Below, piece by piece: positions 50,579 through 61,871 of a DNA stretch of 64,000 nucleotides (position 1 is the stretch's first letter; each line of letters starts with the position of its first letter). The position numbers and the translations under genes were made by a program. Under the pieces are notes generated by a model. It saw nothing but the letters and a program-made list of their open reading frames with translations, ran no database searches and was not told the origin of the DNA. Origin of the DNA: an uncultured Psychroserpens sp. (lineage in GTDB: Bacteria; Bacteroidota; Bacteroidia; Flavobacteriales; Flavobacteriaceae); the NCBI RefSeq assembly GCF_947492715.1, contig NZ_CANLNS010000007.1:1-64000 (forward strand), read 5' to 3'.

Positions 50579-51562
50579 TTAAAGGCTCTGAGTGCTGGTT
50601 AAGTTTATTTTTTTTATGAAGTCAAAAGCACGTTTTTCATTGTAATATATGTTCCCTTTTTGAATAAAACCTACATGCCCTCCATGCTCTGGCATTTCTA
50701 GATAAATATTTTCATTTTCTTTCGCTTCTTTAATTGGAAAACATTCTGGTGTTAAGAAAGAATCATTAAGTGCATTAATAAGCAATGTAGGTGTATTTAT
50801 GTGCTTTAAAAATTGTAGACTGCTACATTGCTCATAATAGTCTTGTGCATTTTTAAATCCATGTGCCTTAGACGTATAGACTTCATCAAAATCACGTAAG
50901 GTTTTAATGGATTTTAAGGACTCATGAGTTATTTTGTCTGGAAATCTTTCTGCTTTTTTCTTGAGCTTATCAAGAAGGTGTCTTAAGAAGCGATTAGCAA
51001 AAGCCTTGTTCTTCAACTTATGCAATTCTACCGAAGAACTTATGAGATGAACAGGAACAGAAACGGCAATTGCAGCTTTCACCTGACTTGGAATATCTCT
51101 TTTCTCACCTAAGTATTTGAGTGTGATATTTCCGCCTAAACTAATGCCTTTAATATAAATTTTAGAATACCCTTTTTGTTTAATACAATGTTGTACAACA
51201 TCATCAAGATCATTTATTGCTCCAGAATGATAACTATTATAAAATCTATTATCCTCTCCACTACACCCTCTAAAATTTACTGCTACTGCATCTATACTAT
51301 TTTGATTAAAGAGTTTTGCTGGGCCTGTAATATAAGGTCGCTGCCCATGTCCTTCTAACCCATGAAGTAGAATAATGACGGCATTAGAATTATCATTGGC
51401 ATAACTCCAATCCAAATCTAAAAAATCGTTATCGCGAGTGTCTATGCGTTCGCGCTCTTGTGTAAGTCCCTTAACCTTTCGGAATAAACCAGAATACACT
51501 GTAGCAAGAAACCCGTTTTTAAACAAAAACGGAGACTTAAAAGTTGACTCTACTATTGGCAT
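50579..51562 (-). CDS. YheT-family alpha/beta hydrolase
   Basis: The 327 aa protein shows the YheT/AB-hydrolase plan: LHGLEGHGQRPYITGPAKLF, VAVNFRGCSGEDNRF, nucleophile elbow IKGISLGGNI (Ser), a LINALNDSFL acid region and EHGGHVGF with the catalytic His. Members are esterases of unknown physiological substrate. The frame starts at 51562, 10 bp from the CocE-type gene, and both may be one transcript. Confidence 0.9.
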   Translation of the reverse strand: MPIVESTFKSPFLFKNGFLATVYSGLFRKVKGLTQERERIDTRDNDFLDLDWSYANDNSNAVIILLHGLEGHGQRPYITGPAKLFNQNSIDAVAVNFRGCSGEDNRFYNSYHSGAINDLDDVVQHCIKQKGYSKIYIKGISLGGNITLKYLGEKRDIPSQVKAAIAVSVPVHLISSSVELHKLKNKAFANRFLRHLLDKLKKKAERFPDKITHESLKSIKTLRDFDEVYTSKAHGFKNAQDYYEQCSSLQFLKHINTPTLLINALNDSFLTPECFPIKEAKENENIYLEMPEHGGHVGFIQKGNIYYNEKRAFDFIKKINLTSTQSL

Positions 51563-51572
51563 TAAGCGTTAG

Positions 51573-53462
51573 TTATTTTAAAACCGTGAACTCGATTGAA
51601 GAATCGTTATAAACCTTATGAGTTTGCGCCTTAAAATCTTCTTCTTTTGCCTCAAAGATATTGTCTACATAAGTTTGTGGATTTGCATCTATATAAGGGA
51701 AAAACGTACTTTGAATTTGCACCTGAATTTTATGTCCTTTTTTGAACGTATGAAACACATCCTGAAGTTCTAAATTTACAGCTGTTTTCTTATTAGGAAC
51801 GAAAGGCTCAGGGCTACTCATACTATTTCTAAAACGACCTCTAATAGTTTCACTTCTAACGAGCATATGATAATTGCTAAGTTTTAAATGATCTTGCACA
51901 TCTTCATTGTCTTCAGGTGTTTCGATATCAGGTGGAAACACATCAATCACTTTTACAATCCAGTCTGCTGCAGTTCCTGTTGTAGACACATTAAGTTTCG
52001 CTAAAATATCTCCAGCAAGGGTAATATCATCCTCTAATATTTCGGTCTCAAACACTAAAACATCTGGGCGTCTAGCAGCAAAACGCTGGTCGTCTGTCAT
52101 AAACTTACGTGGTGTAAACACCACTTTGATATCTTCAGAATACGGAACTGGCTTTTTAGGATCACTAACAAAATCGGATGTTGCTATCATGCGATTAGCG
52201 CGTTTGGTCAAACGTTCATAGGGCTGCATAAAATAGCTTTCTTTACTTGTATTTGCAGGAGGCCAAGTTTCAAAACTCACCCATTCCATCTTACCTGTAT
52301 CAAACATATGAGCTTCTGGCAAATCTACTTTTCCGTTGGCATCACCTTTAAGGAAATGGTTAAAGAAAGGAGTTTCGATATCTTTCTGAAAGTAATCTGA
52401 AATGTTATCTCCAAAATAAATATTACCAATCACTTGTCGTTCTTTTGTTCTTGCCCAATCACCATGACTCCAAGGCCCGAACACTACGGCATTAAAGTTA
52501 TCGCTATTCTTTTCAATACTCGAATAAGTATTGAATGGCCCATACAAATCTTCGGCGTCAAACAAACCACCAACAATAAGCGTTGCGGGTTTAATATCTT
52601 TTAAATGTTGTATGATTCCTCTGCTCTGCCAGAATTCATCATAATTTGGATGCGCTTTTATCTGCTCATAAAATACATTGTCTTCGTCATAATATTTATC
52701 AAGATTGCTTAATGGTCCTGCATCTAAAAAGAACTGATACTGATCTTCTGTACCTATATCTGGGAATTCATACCAAGCCTCTGTTGTAGGTGTTTCTTTC
52801 ATATAACCAAAAACCGAAGTAGCTCTCCAATAGCTCAATAAAAAAGCCCCATTATGAATAAAATCATCAAAATAGAAATCACCTATACAAGCCTGTGGCG
52901 AAGCAGCTTTTAACGCAGGATGACCAGATAGCACAGAGTATGTGGCATAAAATCCTGGATAAGAAATACCATATGTGCCCACATTTCCGTTATTGTTATC
53001 AACATTATTAATGAGCCATTCTATCGTGTCATATGTATCACTTGCCTCATCTGTTTGAGTGCCTGTTTTATTTGGAATAAAAGCCCTCATGTTATCATAA
53101 ACGCCTTCACTATTCCAACGGCCTCTCACATCTTGATACACCATGATATTACCTTCTTCCATAAGGTACTTATTTGGTCCAATTTTTTCGCTGAATTCAT
53201 TTTCGCCATAAGGCTTACAACTGTAAGGCGTGCGTTTTAATAATATGGGATATGCTTTAGAAGCGTTCTTTGGTGTATAAATGGTTGTGTGAAGCTTTAT
53301 GCCATCACGCATTTCTATCATCACCTCTTTTTTATCGTAGTTATCTTTTACATAAGTATTTTCTACTTTTTCCTTTTCAATGTCTTTTACTTCAGACGTT
53401 TCGGAATGCTTACAATTTATAAGTGTACTTGCTATAAATACAAGAAAAATTAATCGTTTCAT
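51573..53462 (-). CDS. CocE/NonD-family hydrolase lipoprotein (X-Pro dipeptidyl-peptidase-like)
   Basis: The 629 aa product has a lipobox LINC (Cys17), so it is probably anchored outside the cytoplasm. The S15/CocE catalytic domain shows MRDGIKLHTTIYTPKNA, VYQDVRGRWNSEG, nucleophile YGISYPGFYA (Gly-x-Ser-Tyr), Asp in VGGLFDAED and His in GPWSHGDW. The C-terminal beta-sandwich domain (about 430-629; ETEILEDDITLAGDI, LQDVFHTFKKGHKIQVQIQS) is complete. Related enzymes hydrolyse alpha-amino acid esters, acylated beta-lactams or X-Pro peptides. Divergent from the 53594 gene. Confidence 0.92.
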   Translation of the reverse strand: MKRLIFLVFIASTLINCKHSETSEVKDIEKEKVENTYVKDNYDKKEVMIEMRDGIKLHTTIYTPKNASKAYPILLKRTPYSCKPYGENEFSEKIGPNKYLMEEGNIMVYQDVRGRWNSEGVYDNMRAFIPNKTGTQTDEASDTYDTIEWLINNVDNNNGNVGTYGISYPGFYATYSVLSGHPALKAASPQACIGDFYFDDFIHNGAFLLSYWRATSVFGYMKETPTTEAWYEFPDIGTEDQYQFFLDAGPLSNLDKYYDEDNVFYEQIKAHPNYDEFWQSRGIIQHLKDIKPATLIVGGLFDAEDLYGPFNTYSSIEKNSDNFNAVVFGPWSHGDWARTKERQVIGNIYFGDNISDYFQKDIETPFFNHFLKGDANGKVDLPEAHMFDTGKMEWVSFETWPPANTSKESYFMQPYERLTKRANRMIATSDFVSDPKKPVPYSEDIKVVFTPRKFMTDDQRFAARRPDVLVFETEILEDDITLAGDILAKLNVSTTGTAADWIVKVIDVFPPDIETPEDNEDVQDHLKLSNYHMLVRSETIRGRFRNSMSSPEPFVPNKKTAVNLELQDVFHTFKKGHKIQVQIQSTFFPYIDANPQTYVDNIFEAKEEDFKAQTHKVYNDSSIEFTVLK

Positions 53463-53593
53463 ACTGGCTGGTGATTTTTAATGTTTAAAGATAATCTATT
53501 CTAAATTTATTGAAAGCCTAATTTAAGATTAGATGAATTAAAATAAAAGTTAATCTCATTTATTAGTTTAAATTTGCCAAACAATTTTAATCT

Positions 53594-54733
53594 ATGGCAA
53601 TGCTCTCTTCTCTTGGTTTAATTCTTATAACTTGTGTTGTTATTTGGCGCGCTTGTGATGGTTTTGAAATGGCTTCTAACTATTTAGGTCGACATATGAA
53701 AGAAGGGATTAAAGGCGCGACTATTAATGCAATAGGAAGTAGTTTACCTGAACTTTTCACGACATTGTTTTTTCTATTTGTACTAAAAGATAAGGATGGA
53801 TTCTCTGGAGGTATTGGAACAACTGCTGGAAGTGCTGTTTTTAATGCAATGATCATTCCAGCTGTTGTTATTTTGGTGGTCATAGGAAAAGGGATTTCGT
53901 CAAAAATTGAAATTTCTCAAAAAGTAATCTTACGCGATGGTATTGCATTAATACTAGCCGAATTAGCTTTAATATTTGTTATTACTGGGACCTCTTTAAA
54001 TTGGGGTCATGGATTAACTTTGATGCTTCTATACATTGTATATGTGAGTTACATGCTATTAAGTCAGGGGTCTGGAGATGTAGAAAATGAGTACGAAGAA
54101 GAAGCCGATGGTGGCAATAGAACCATAGCACTTTTTAAGGGCGATTTAGCCACAACCATTCTTGGCGATTCTAAAATTAATACAACTAAAGCTATTTTAT
54201 TATTAGTTATCTCAGTGTTTTTTATTGGAATAGCATGTTTTTGGCTAGTTGAAGCCTGCGAGCAATTTGGTACTGCTATTGGTATGCCAATATATTTTGT
54301 ATCTGTAGTATTAGCCTCTGCAGCAACGAGTGTACCAGATACTATAATTTCGTATAAAGATGCCATGAAAGGGAATTATGATGATGCCGTTGCAAATGCC
54401 TTAGGAAGTAACATTTTTGATGTATGCTTTGCGTTAGGGTTCCCTCTTTTTCTATTTACACTAATTTATGGTCCTATAGAAATGAGTGCCGAAACTATAG
54501 AAAACGTAGGACAGCTTAGGGTATTATTACTTCTCCTAACCATAGTGGTGTTTTTAATTTTTGTGTTTGCAAAAAAAGGAATAAAGCGATCACATGCCAA
54601 ATTACTTATTACACTTTATATCGTTTTTGTTGCGTATTCAATTGGTAAAGGCATCAATTATGATCTTCCAGTTATTAGAGAAATCTCGGCCTTCTTATCG
54701 GCAATATCACATTGGTTTACATCATTATTTTGA
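53594..54733 (+). CDS. Ca2+/Na+ exchanger-type cation antiporter (CaCA superfamily, YrbG-like)
   Basis: The 379 aa membrane protein has about ten hydrophobic helices and the paired alpha-repeats of CaCA exchangers: GATINAIGSSLPELFTTL in the first half and VVLASAATSVPDTIISYKDA with NALGSNIFDVCFALG in the second. These acidic-Pro motifs form the ion site. It exports Ca2+ (or another cation) in exchange for Na+ or H+. Convergent, 5 bp apart, with the channel-like gene at 54739. Confidence 0.9.
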   Translation: MAMLSSLGLILITCVVIWRACDGFEMASNYLGRHMKEGIKGATINAIGSSLPELFTTLFFLFVLKDKDGFSGGIGTTAGSAVFNAMIIPAVVILVVIGKGISSKIEISQKVILRDGIALILAELALIFVITGTSLNWGHGLTLMLLYIVYVSYMLLSQGSGDVENEYEEEADGGNRTIALFKGDLATTILGDSKINTTKAILLLVISVFFIGIACFWLVEACEQFGTAIGMPIYFVSVVLASAATSVPDTIISYKDAMKGNYDDAVANALGSNIFDVCFALGFPLFLFTLIYGPIEMSAETIENVGQLRVLLLLLTIVVFLIFVFAKKGIKRSHAKLLITLYIVFVAYSIGKGINYDLPVIREISAFLSAISHWFTSLF

Positions 54734-54738
54734 TGATT

Positions 54739-56676
54739 CTATAATTCGTCCTCGCTTAACACGATTAGGAAATCATTTTCGTTGAATTCAATATCCATAT
54801 TTTTATCTGGATTTAAAACAATGCCAAAATTATCTTCGAGTGATTTACACTGTGCTCCTTTTCTAATACCTAAGCATATTTCATCTCTTTGCTGTGCACA
54901 AAATATGGCATCTGCAAATTTGATGTTCTGTGGAAATGTGTCAAAATACAAACTGACAGGCTTGACATAAATCTCACTGCCATCTTCAGAAAAGATATCG
55001 TCATAAAAAGTCTTCATTAAAGATTCTTCACTCAATTGTGCCAGAATCATCGTGATTAACTTGTTACTAATAATAAAATCATCCACATTAGTTTGCGTTA
55101 TTATTTCTTGATTCTCAGAATTTAAAACCTGCGTAATAATATGCAAACCATCGTCTTCACTTACTACTTTTCGTAACAACAATAAGATAATCAAGGTGTC
55201 TGAATCAATTTTATCGGCAGATTGTTCTTCCATACTTTGAGAAAGAATAACTATTGTATTATAACTTCCAGGATTCATAGCCTCTACACTCTTTAAATCC
55301 AATGGATTTGCATCATGCAGTTTAATATTAAAATCTGAAAATTCTGAAGAAATCTCTGTTATGGTATCTTTTAATTCATCGGTTGGCCCATTAAACATAA
55401 TATCAAAATCAGAATCTTCTAACAAGTAATCTGTTGCTTCTTCAATAAATACTTCGGCCACTTTGTGCCAGCCTAAAATAAGAATACGTTTTTTCTCTTG
55501 TTCTAAACGTTTATCTATAATTCTCTTGTCTTTATTTGGAAAATAATATTGTTTATTTTCATAAGCTATTGTAGAGTCGTCTTCAGCTAAAATAACGACA
55601 CTATCGCCATCTTTGACAACGGTTTCTTTTGGAGGTCTCAAAACTAACCCGTCTTCATCAGAGTAAATCCCTAGAGGAATCCCATCCTTTAAATAATAGC
55701 TCAAATCACTAAATAAGACATTATTCCAGTGATCCTCGTAGAAATAGACCTCGCAACCATCAAAAGACAAAATCTCTTTATAAACAGTGTCTAACCCACT
55801 AGTTAAAGATGTCTGAATAAGTAGTTTACCCATGATATTCCAGCTATCAATAGCAATAATATTATCGTCCTCGAAGAAACTTATGATATCTCTTTTTTCT
55901 TTCGTAAATATTTCAGCAATTATAGGTAATTCATTCGTTCCATTTTGACATGCAGTAATGGCTAAAATCGACTTAACAGATTGCACATCACTAGCTACTT
56001 TTTTGTCAATTGTAGCACTTTCTGAGCAATTAGCTAAAATAATGACAGATCTCGCCTGCTCTAGGTTTATACGCTTTAACTCGTTTATATTTGCGTAATC
56101 ACCTTGAGTTGTAATGACCTCAGTAGTCATCATATCAGGAAGACGCTTTGTGATTAGATTATCCATGGTTTCTTTATCCTCTCCAGATAAAATAACCACT
56201 GAAGCCTTAGATTCACTTTCGTTTGCTAAAATAAGTTCTCGTATAACATCAACAACGCGTTCATTCCAACCTAAAATTATGGTATGATTGTTTTCTATGA
56301 CTTTGCCTCTTCCTTTTCTGAAATCATATAGCATGGTATCTAAAGCCGTAGTTATGAAACCAATTAGCATAGACAGTAAAATGACACCAGTTAAACCCGA
56401 AAGTACTGTTAGCACCTTAAGATATGTAGGAGCTTCGTTATCTTGATTCATATTTCCTGGATCTGTCATTTCCAGAAAAGTGACCCATATATCTCTAAAA
56501 ACATTACCTGTGTAATTGAGGCTTGGAAAAATATGTATGAGTAATAAACGTAATCCAACGAGGACTATAAAAACGACAATAAATATAATGAGAAGGCTTT
56601 TAAATATAGACGAACCGCCTTTACTTAAAAAACGTTCAGCCTTATAGTTTAAACGTTCTCTAAACGAATTTTTCAT
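54739..56676 (-). CDS. CASTOR/POLLUX-like ion channel with RCK-type domains
   Basis: The 645 aa protein has two N-terminal helices (about 24-50 and 87-110) flanking a pore-like loop (RDIWVTFLEMTDPGNM), then the characteristic LYDFRKGRGKVIENNHTIILGWN join into Rossmann-like regulatory domains (about 125-645, with VVILSGEDKETM, ILILGWHKVAEVF). This plan matches CASTOR/POLLUX-type channels, which gate cations in response to ligand binding at the RCK ring. Filter residues differ from potassium-channel GYG, as is normal for that group. Confidence 0.87.
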   Translation of the reverse strand: MKNSFRERLNYKAERFLSKGGSSIFKSLLIIFIVVFIVLVGLRLLLIHIFPSLNYTGNVFRDIWVTFLEMTDPGNMNQDNEAPTYLKVLTVLSGLTGVILLSMLIGFITTALDTMLYDFRKGRGKVIENNHTIILGWNERVVDVIRELILANESESKASVVILSGEDKETMDNLITKRLPDMMTTEVITTQGDYANINELKRINLEQARSVIILANCSESATIDKKVASDVQSVKSILAITACQNGTNELPIIAEIFTKEKRDIISFFEDDNIIAIDSWNIMGKLLIQTSLTSGLDTVYKEILSFDGCEVYFYEDHWNNVLFSDLSYYLKDGIPLGIYSDEDGLVLRPPKETVVKDGDSVVILAEDDSTIAYENKQYYFPNKDKRIIDKRLEQEKKRILILGWHKVAEVFIEEATDYLLEDSDFDIMFNGPTDELKDTITEISSEFSDFNIKLHDANPLDLKSVEAMNPGSYNTIVILSQSMEEQSADKIDSDTLIILLLLRKVVSEDDGLHIITQVLNSENQEIITQTNVDDFIISNKLITMILAQLSEESLMKTFYDDIFSEDGSEIYVKPVSLYFDTFPQNIKFADAIFCAQQRDEICLGIRKGAQCKSLEDNFGIVLNPDKNMDIEFNENDFLIVLSEDEL

Positions 56677-56711
56677 AAATGATTGGTTGATGGTTGATTT
56701 TTAATAAAGAC

Positions 56712-57338
56712 TTAGTTGAGTTGTTCAACAAACTCGGCCATAATACCTTTAATATGAGCCGAAGACATCTCCATTATAGTTCCCATATCAAGAATCATTT
56801 TTCTTTCAGATTCGTCAAAATGACCATCAGAATAAGCCACATCTAAAGCACATTTAATTAAAAGTTCTTTACCATGCTCATTTAAAGCAGGACCAACGTG
56901 TTTCAAGTAAGTAGAAATATCACTACGATCTGCCTGCACTTCTTTAATATAGTCATCTAATTGAAATGACGACATATCATTATGTCCATACTTATTGATA
57001 ATGGCTAGAACAGCCACTTTCTCATTATTATCAATAACACCATCTGCAAGCATAATTTTAACCATAACATGTCTAATGGCCTGTTCATACATTGCCATAA
57101 ATGCCTCTTTATCGGTAGATTTAGAAGAATCTAAAACACGTGTAATGAATGTTCCTTTACAATGATTACATTCCACATATTCGCCCTTATTTCCTAATGG
57201 GATTAACGGAATAAAATAAAGCGTAAAAAACTGAGTCACTTTTCTATGTCTATAGCCGCGATCTGCCTCGCATTGTGGGCAATCAAAATTTCCAGTAGCT
57301 TTTGTAGAACGAACTCCACGTGTTCCAAATATGATCAT
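56712..57338 (-). CDS. Zinc-ribbon protein with TerB-like C-terminal domain
   Basis: The 208 aa protein begins with a zinc ribbon: CPQCEADRGYRHR and VECNHCKGTF, spaced about 35 residues, with FTLYFIPLIPLG between (zinc-ribbon_15 style). From about 85 on it is all-helical with EAFMAMYEQAIRHVMVKIML, LADGVIDNNEK and VAYSDGHFDESE motifs, the latter two matching the acidic repeats of TerB/tellurite-resistance-type domains. Function unknown. It precedes the channel gene in the transcription order by 35 bp. Confidence 0.82.
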   Translation of the reverse strand: MIIFGTRGVRSTKATGNFDCPQCEADRGYRHRKVTQFFTLYFIPLIPLGNKGEYVECNHCKGTFITRVLDSSKSTDKEAFMAMYEQAIRHVMVKIMLADGVIDNNEKVAVLAIINKYGHNDMSSFQLDDYIKEVQADRSDISTYLKHVGPALNEHGKELLIKCALDVAYSDGHFDESERKMILDMGTIMEMSSAHIKGIMAEFVEQLN

Positions 57339-57395
57339 AAGTTAGGTTTTTAATAATAGTTTAGATTCTAAATATAATAATCTTAATTAAATTAT

Positions 57396-59018
57396 CTAAA
57401 CTTCTAAACTTACAAACTTAAAGTCCTTGCCATTGAAAAGCCCCTTATCACTAAGTTTTAACGCAGGAATAACCAACAAAGCCATAAACGACAATGTCAT
57501 GTATGGTGCATTTAAAGTACTTCCTAACGTTTTTGCTTTACAATCTAAGATAGCATAGTCCTTTCCAATGGTCTCCCCATCTTGATCACTCATGATTCCT
57601 GCTATTGGAAGCGGCACGATATTGGATTCAGAATCAGAAACAGCACAAATTCCTCCTTTATTTTCTATAATAAGATTAACAGCTTTGCATATCATTTCAT
57701 CTGAAACACCTACTGCAATTATATTATGAGAATCATGGCCTACAGAAGATGCTATAGCGCCTTCTTTTAATCCGAAATTTTTAATAAACGCCAAAGCAGG
57801 CTTATCATTATTATAGCGGTTAACAACAGTCATTTTAAGGATATCTTTTTCTACATTAGATATCAAATTACCTGCTTCAACCTTGGCACTTTCTATTAAT
57901 TCATTAGTAACTAACTGCCCTTCTAAAGCCTCAATCACTCTAATCTGTTTTGCGTTTGAAGCCACCCGAAAATCCAAAACTTCTTTTTTCTGAGTGTTGA
58001 AATTATTAAGCACTTCAAAGTCTATAGGTTTTATATTTGATTGACCGTTTTCACTTACCAATTGGCCATCTATATACGTTTGAAGCACCTTAAACTCTGT
58101 TAGGTTTTCAACAACAATGCAATCGGCTTCATCTCCAACCTCAAGTAATCCAACATCAAGATTATAGTGTTTAACAGGGTTAATACAAGCTGCTTGTAAT
58201 ACTTTAAAAACATCAATCCCCTTAGAGACAGCTCTTGCGCAAAGTTTATTAATATGATTAATAATTAAATCATCTGGATGTTTATCATCACTACAAAACA
58301 TGATATGATCATAATACTCGGGAAGTAAATCAATTAGTGCTTCAAAATTTTTAGCAGCACTTCCTTCTCTAATTAGGATTTTCATTCCTTTTTGAAGCTT
58401 CTCTAAGCCTTCTTCGTAAGTAAAACATTCATGATCGGTAGAAATACCAGCAGCAATATATTTTGTAATATCGTCACCAAGCACACCAGGCGCATGACCA
58501 TCTATTGGTTTTTTATAGTGTTTGGCCCAAGCTAATTTTTTAAGCACCTCATCGTCATCATATATGACTCCAGGGTAATTCATCATTTCGGCTAAATATT
58601 TAATATCGGGATTAGCCAAAAGTTGTTTAATCCCATCAGAATCTATAACAGCTCCTGCCGATTCAAACGTAGTTGCAGGCACGCAAGAAGGTGCTCCAAA
58701 ATTGAATTTAAAAGGCGTTTTTTTTCCATTCTCAATCATAAAATTAACACCATCAATTCCTAAAACATTTGCGATTTCATGAGGATCAGATACCGTTGCA
58801 ACGGTTCCATGATTCACAGCTATACGCGCAAATTCACTAGGCACCAACATAGAACTCTCAATATGAATATGAGCATCAACAAACCCAGGCAATATATAAT
58901 GTTCTACATCATGTTCTTTCTCTTCTATAGCAACAATTTTTCCTTCTGAAATAGAAATTTCACCTTTAAAAATGTGCTTGTTTTTTATATCAACTATTTG
59001 ACCTTGTATGCTTCTCAT
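57396..59018 (-). CDS. ade: Adenine deaminase
   Basis: The 540 aa amidohydrolase has [15 protein letters not shown] (metal His pair), [32 protein letters not shown] and [12 protein letters not shown], the pattern of bacterial Ade. It converts adenine to hypoxanthine and ammonia. Its start codon overlaps the tilS stop by four bases, so the two are translationally coupled. Together with the pyrimidine block it adds a second nucleobase catabolic function in the region. Confidence 0.95.
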   Translation of the reverse strand: MRSIQGQIVDIKNKHIFKGEISISEGKIVAIEEKEHDVEHYILPGFVDAHIHIESSMLVPSEFARIAVNHGTVATVSDPHEIANVLGIDGVNFMIENGKKTPFKFNFGAPSCVPATTFESAGAVIDSDGIKQLLANPDIKYLAEMMNYPGVIYDDDEVLKKLAWAKHYKKPIDGHAPGVLGDDITKYIAAGISTDHECFTYEEGLEKLQKGMKILIREGSAAKNFEALIDLLPEYYDHIMFCSDDKHPDDLIINHINKLCARAVSKGIDVFKVLQAACINPVKHYNLDVGLLEVGDEADCIVVENLTEFKVLQTYIDGQLVSENGQSNIKPIDFEVLNNFNTQKKEVLDFRVASNAKQIRVIEALEGQLVTNELIESAKVEAGNLISNVEKDILKMTVVNRYNNDKPALAFIKNFGLKEGAIASSVGHDSHNIIAVGVSDEMICKAVNLIIENKGGICAVSDSESNIVPLPIAGIMSDQDGETIGKDYAILDCKAKTLGSTLNAPYMTLSFMALLVIPALKLSDKGLFNGKDFKFVSLEV

Positions 59019-60328
59019 AGTACTAATTTAATGTGTACAATATTGGTAGTTTTATCTCTAACTTTAAATCTCTCATCTCCGCGTTTTCCAATAACCCAAA
59101 CAATGGCACCTTTAGAGCAAAGTAGCCAAATATTTTCTTTATCTACGAGAGATAGTTTTTCATCTTTAAAGTACTTACTAAGTTTCTTTTTACCATCCAT
59201 TCCTGAAGGATAAAAAACATCACCTTCTTGCCATTGTCTTAAATTCAAAGGAAATGTCAAGGTATCTTTATCCACAAAAATAGAAGTGCTGTCTGTTTTT
59301 ATAGGAGTATCAGCTTTTTCAAATACCAACTGACCCAACGGCATATTAAAGTGTAAGTCGTTTTCACGAATCTCGAATGAATTTAAACTTTCAGAAGGTA
59401 TTTCGGTTAAAATAAGATGATTTCTATCCTTTAAAAGTCGGTGTGTTTTTGAAAATAATTGTTTACCCGATTGCGCATCCAGTAAATTAGTCACATCATT
59501 CCATTCTGAAAACCCATAACCATTAAACAGTTCGTACAAATATGCTTTAGGATTACTCAGTTCTTTAAATTCTGAAATTTTAAATTGTATATTATTATCG
59601 GTCTCACCTTCAACTGCGTTTTCAGTGAAAGCCTTGACTCTATCGTCAACGATATCGACAGTATCCTTTAAATTGCTGATGGTTTGTCTGAAATTTGACA
59701 ATAATTCCGGATTGGTTTCTTTTAAAACAGGAATGACATGATGACGCAATTTATTCCGTAGATATTTATCGGATGTATTACTACTATCTTCTCGCCACTC
59801 AATTCTGTTGTCGCTGGCATACATTTCTAATTCTTCTCTTGAAAAAGGAAGCAATGGCCTTACAATATTACCATTAACTTCAGGAATGCCAATCAACCCA
59901 TTTAAACCTGTTCCTCGTGTTAGATTAATTAAAACAGTTTCAAGATTATCGTCGGCATGATGTGCTGTAAGTATATAATCAAATTTTAAATCTTCGGCTA
60001 AATCAGAAAACCAGTTGTAACGCAGTTCCCTTGCTGCCATTTGAATAGATAGTTTTTGCTGCTTAGCATGATTTTCGGTATCAAAATGCTGTGTAAAGAT
60101 TTCCAAATCCAGTTGATTGGCTAAAGCTATTACAAAGGTTTCATCTGTATCGCTCTCGGCACCACGTAAATTAAAATTACAATGCGCTAGTGTTATATTT
60201 AACTTAAGTTCATGACATAAATGCACTAACATCACACTATCCAACCCACCAGAAATAGCAATGAGGATTTTGGCTTCATGTAGAAACGGCATTGTCTTTT
60301 TTATATGTAGGTTGAAACGATCTAACAT
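59015..60328 (-). CDS. tilS: tRNA(Ile)-lysidine synthase
   Basis: The 437 aa protein is counted from ATG 60328; a GTG three codons upstream (60337) is possible. The PP-loop ATP motif [13 protein letters not shown] is at the N-terminus, with THAD-type [20 protein letters not shown] and HHVIPVLKE typical of TilS, followed by substrate-binding C-terminal domains (about 350-437). It adds lysine to C34 of tRNA-Ile(CAU), an essential decoding step. First gene of the tilS-ade pair. Confidence 0.95.
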   Translation of the reverse strand: MLDRFNLHIKKTMPFLHEAKILIAISGGLDSVMLVHLCHELKLNITLAHCNFNLRGAESDTDETFVIALANQLDLEIFTQHFDTENHAKQQKLSIQMAARELRYNWFSDLAEDLKFDYILTAHHADDNLETVLINLTRGTGLNGLIGIPEVNGNIVRPLLPFSREELEMYASDNRIEWREDSSNTSDKYLRNKLRHHVIPVLKETNPELLSNFRQTISNLKDTVDIVDDRVKAFTENAVEGETDNNIQFKISEFKELSNPKAYLYELFNGYGFSEWNDVTNLLDAQSGKQLFSKTHRLLKDRNHLILTEIPSESLNSFEIRENDLHFNMPLGQLVFEKADTPIKTDSTSIFVDKDTLTFPLNLRQWQEGDVFYPSGMDGKKKLSKYFKDEKLSLVDKENIWLLCSKGAIVWVIGKRGDERFKVRDKTTNIVHIKLVL

Positions 60329-60484
60329 CAAATTCACGACTATTAATTGAATTTATAATAAAAATAAAAATAAAAGCACCAAACCAATTAAACTAAAGCA
60401 CCATACAAATAGTCAATCATATTTTATAATTATATTCAAATATACCAACAGATTTTTTGTCCCCGAAGGTTAGCAAAGCTAAAC

Positions 60485-61786
60485 TTAATTTTCCAAGACC
60501 TCACGCATGGCTTTTGCCTTGACTAAACACTCCTCATACTCCTTTAAAGGATCACTCTTTGCTGTAATTGCTCCTCCAACTGAATATGATACATACTTAT
60601 TGGTTGCATTATACAAAATACTGCGAATAACCACGTTAAAATCGAAATCATCATTAGGAGAAAAATAACCCACTGCTCCAGAGTAAAGCCCTCTTTTTGT
60701 TGCTTCTAAATCTTCGATTATTTTCATTGCTGAAATTTTAGGTGCTCCAGTCATGCTTCCCATTGGAAAGGTTGTCTTAATCACATCTACAGGATGTGTA
60801 CTTTCATTTACTTTTGAAGTCACTGTCGAAATCATTTGATGTACCTGATCAAATGTATACACCTTGCATAGTTCTTCTACCTTAACACTTCCTTTGGTTG
60901 CTGTTTTTGATAGATCATTTCGTACTAAATCAACAATCATTACATTCTCGCTACGCTCCTTTTCATCTTCAGAAAGCTGTTGCCTCAACTTTGCATCTTC
61001 TTCTTTATTTTTCGAGCGTTTTGCTGTCCCTTTTATAGGCTGAGAAGTAATCTTTAAACCTTCTTTTTTTATATATCGTTCTGGTGAAGCCGACAACAAA
61101 TACTTGTCATATACTCTAAAAAACGTTGCAAATGGAGGTTTTGAAATTGCATTAAGTTTGTCATAGGTTTCAAGGGGATTAAGCGTTGTATTTTCAGCGT
61201 AAAACTCCTGACAAAAGTTGGCTTCATAAATATCTCCTCTGTGTATATGTGTCAACATCGTATTCACTTTTTCAAAATACTCATCTTTATGTATTCTTAG
61301 CTTAATTTTTATCTGCTCTCCTTTGAGGGAAGCTGTGTTGTTATTAAACAAAGTTTCAGCACTTATTGATTTTAAATCATTATCTATGTCATCAGCAACT
61401 ACGTTTAAATAGTGTACTTCAAGAAGATCACCTTTTAAAAAAAAGAGTTTCTTAGGCTGAAAAAAGAACAACTCAGGAAATTGTAAACCATCAAAATTTT
61501 GAGAAGACAAGTGTTCAACATCATTTTTTAAGTCATAAGAAAAATAACCAAAAATCCAATCATCTACTGAAGACTGATACTCTTTAAACTGATTAAAGGC
61601 GTCATAATAATCTGTTTGAAACACTGTAAATGCATCTACGGCCAAAACCGCGTCATAACTAGCATACTTTTGATCATAATCATTACTATCTAACCAAACA
61701 ACTTCATCAAATTGCTGACTCCATATAAGGAGTTGCTGCTTAAAAACTTTAGGGTTAGGGATGTGATGTGTAGTGTGTGTTCTCAA
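60485..61786 (-). CDS. pabB: Aminodeoxychorismate/anthranilate synthase component I (PabB-like)
   Basis: The 433 aa protein is counted from a TTG at 61786 giving MRTHTTHH, the usual flavobacterial length; the frame stays open for 16 more codons upstream with no other strong start. The chorismate-binding domain shows FFRVYDKYLLSASPERYI, TSQPIKGTAKR, ENVMIVDLVRNDL, GSMTGAPKISAM and YSGAVGYFSP. The PIKGT motif favours PabB over TrpE. It makes 4-amino-4-deoxychorismate for folate with a glutaminase subunit encoded elsewhere. Divergent from the helicase gene. Confidence 0.9.
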   Translation of the reverse strand: MRTHTTHHIPNPKVFKQQLLIWSQQFDEVVWLDSNDYDQKYASYDAVLAVDAFTVFQTDYYDAFNQFKEYQSSVDDWIFGYFSYDLKNDVEHLSSQNFDGLQFPELFFFQPKKLFFLKGDLLEVHYLNVVADDIDNDLKSISAETLFNNNTASLKGEQIKIKLRIHKDEYFEKVNTMLTHIHRGDIYEANFCQEFYAENTTLNPLETYDKLNAISKPPFATFFRVYDKYLLSASPERYIKKEGLKITSQPIKGTAKRSKNKEEDAKLRQQLSEDEKERSENVMIVDLVRNDLSKTATKGSVKVEELCKVYTFDQVHQMISTVTSKVNESTHPVDVIKTTFPMGSMTGAPKISAMKIIEDLEATKRGLYSGAVGYFSPNDDFDFNVVIRSILYNATNKYVSYSVGGAITAKSDPLKEYEECLVKAKAMREVLEN

Positions 61787-61871
61787 TGCAATACTAATGT
61801 ATGCAAATAACCGAATTAAACCTGTCAATAACAAGTCTGTTTTTCCGAAGTAAAAAAATTACCTTTGCACC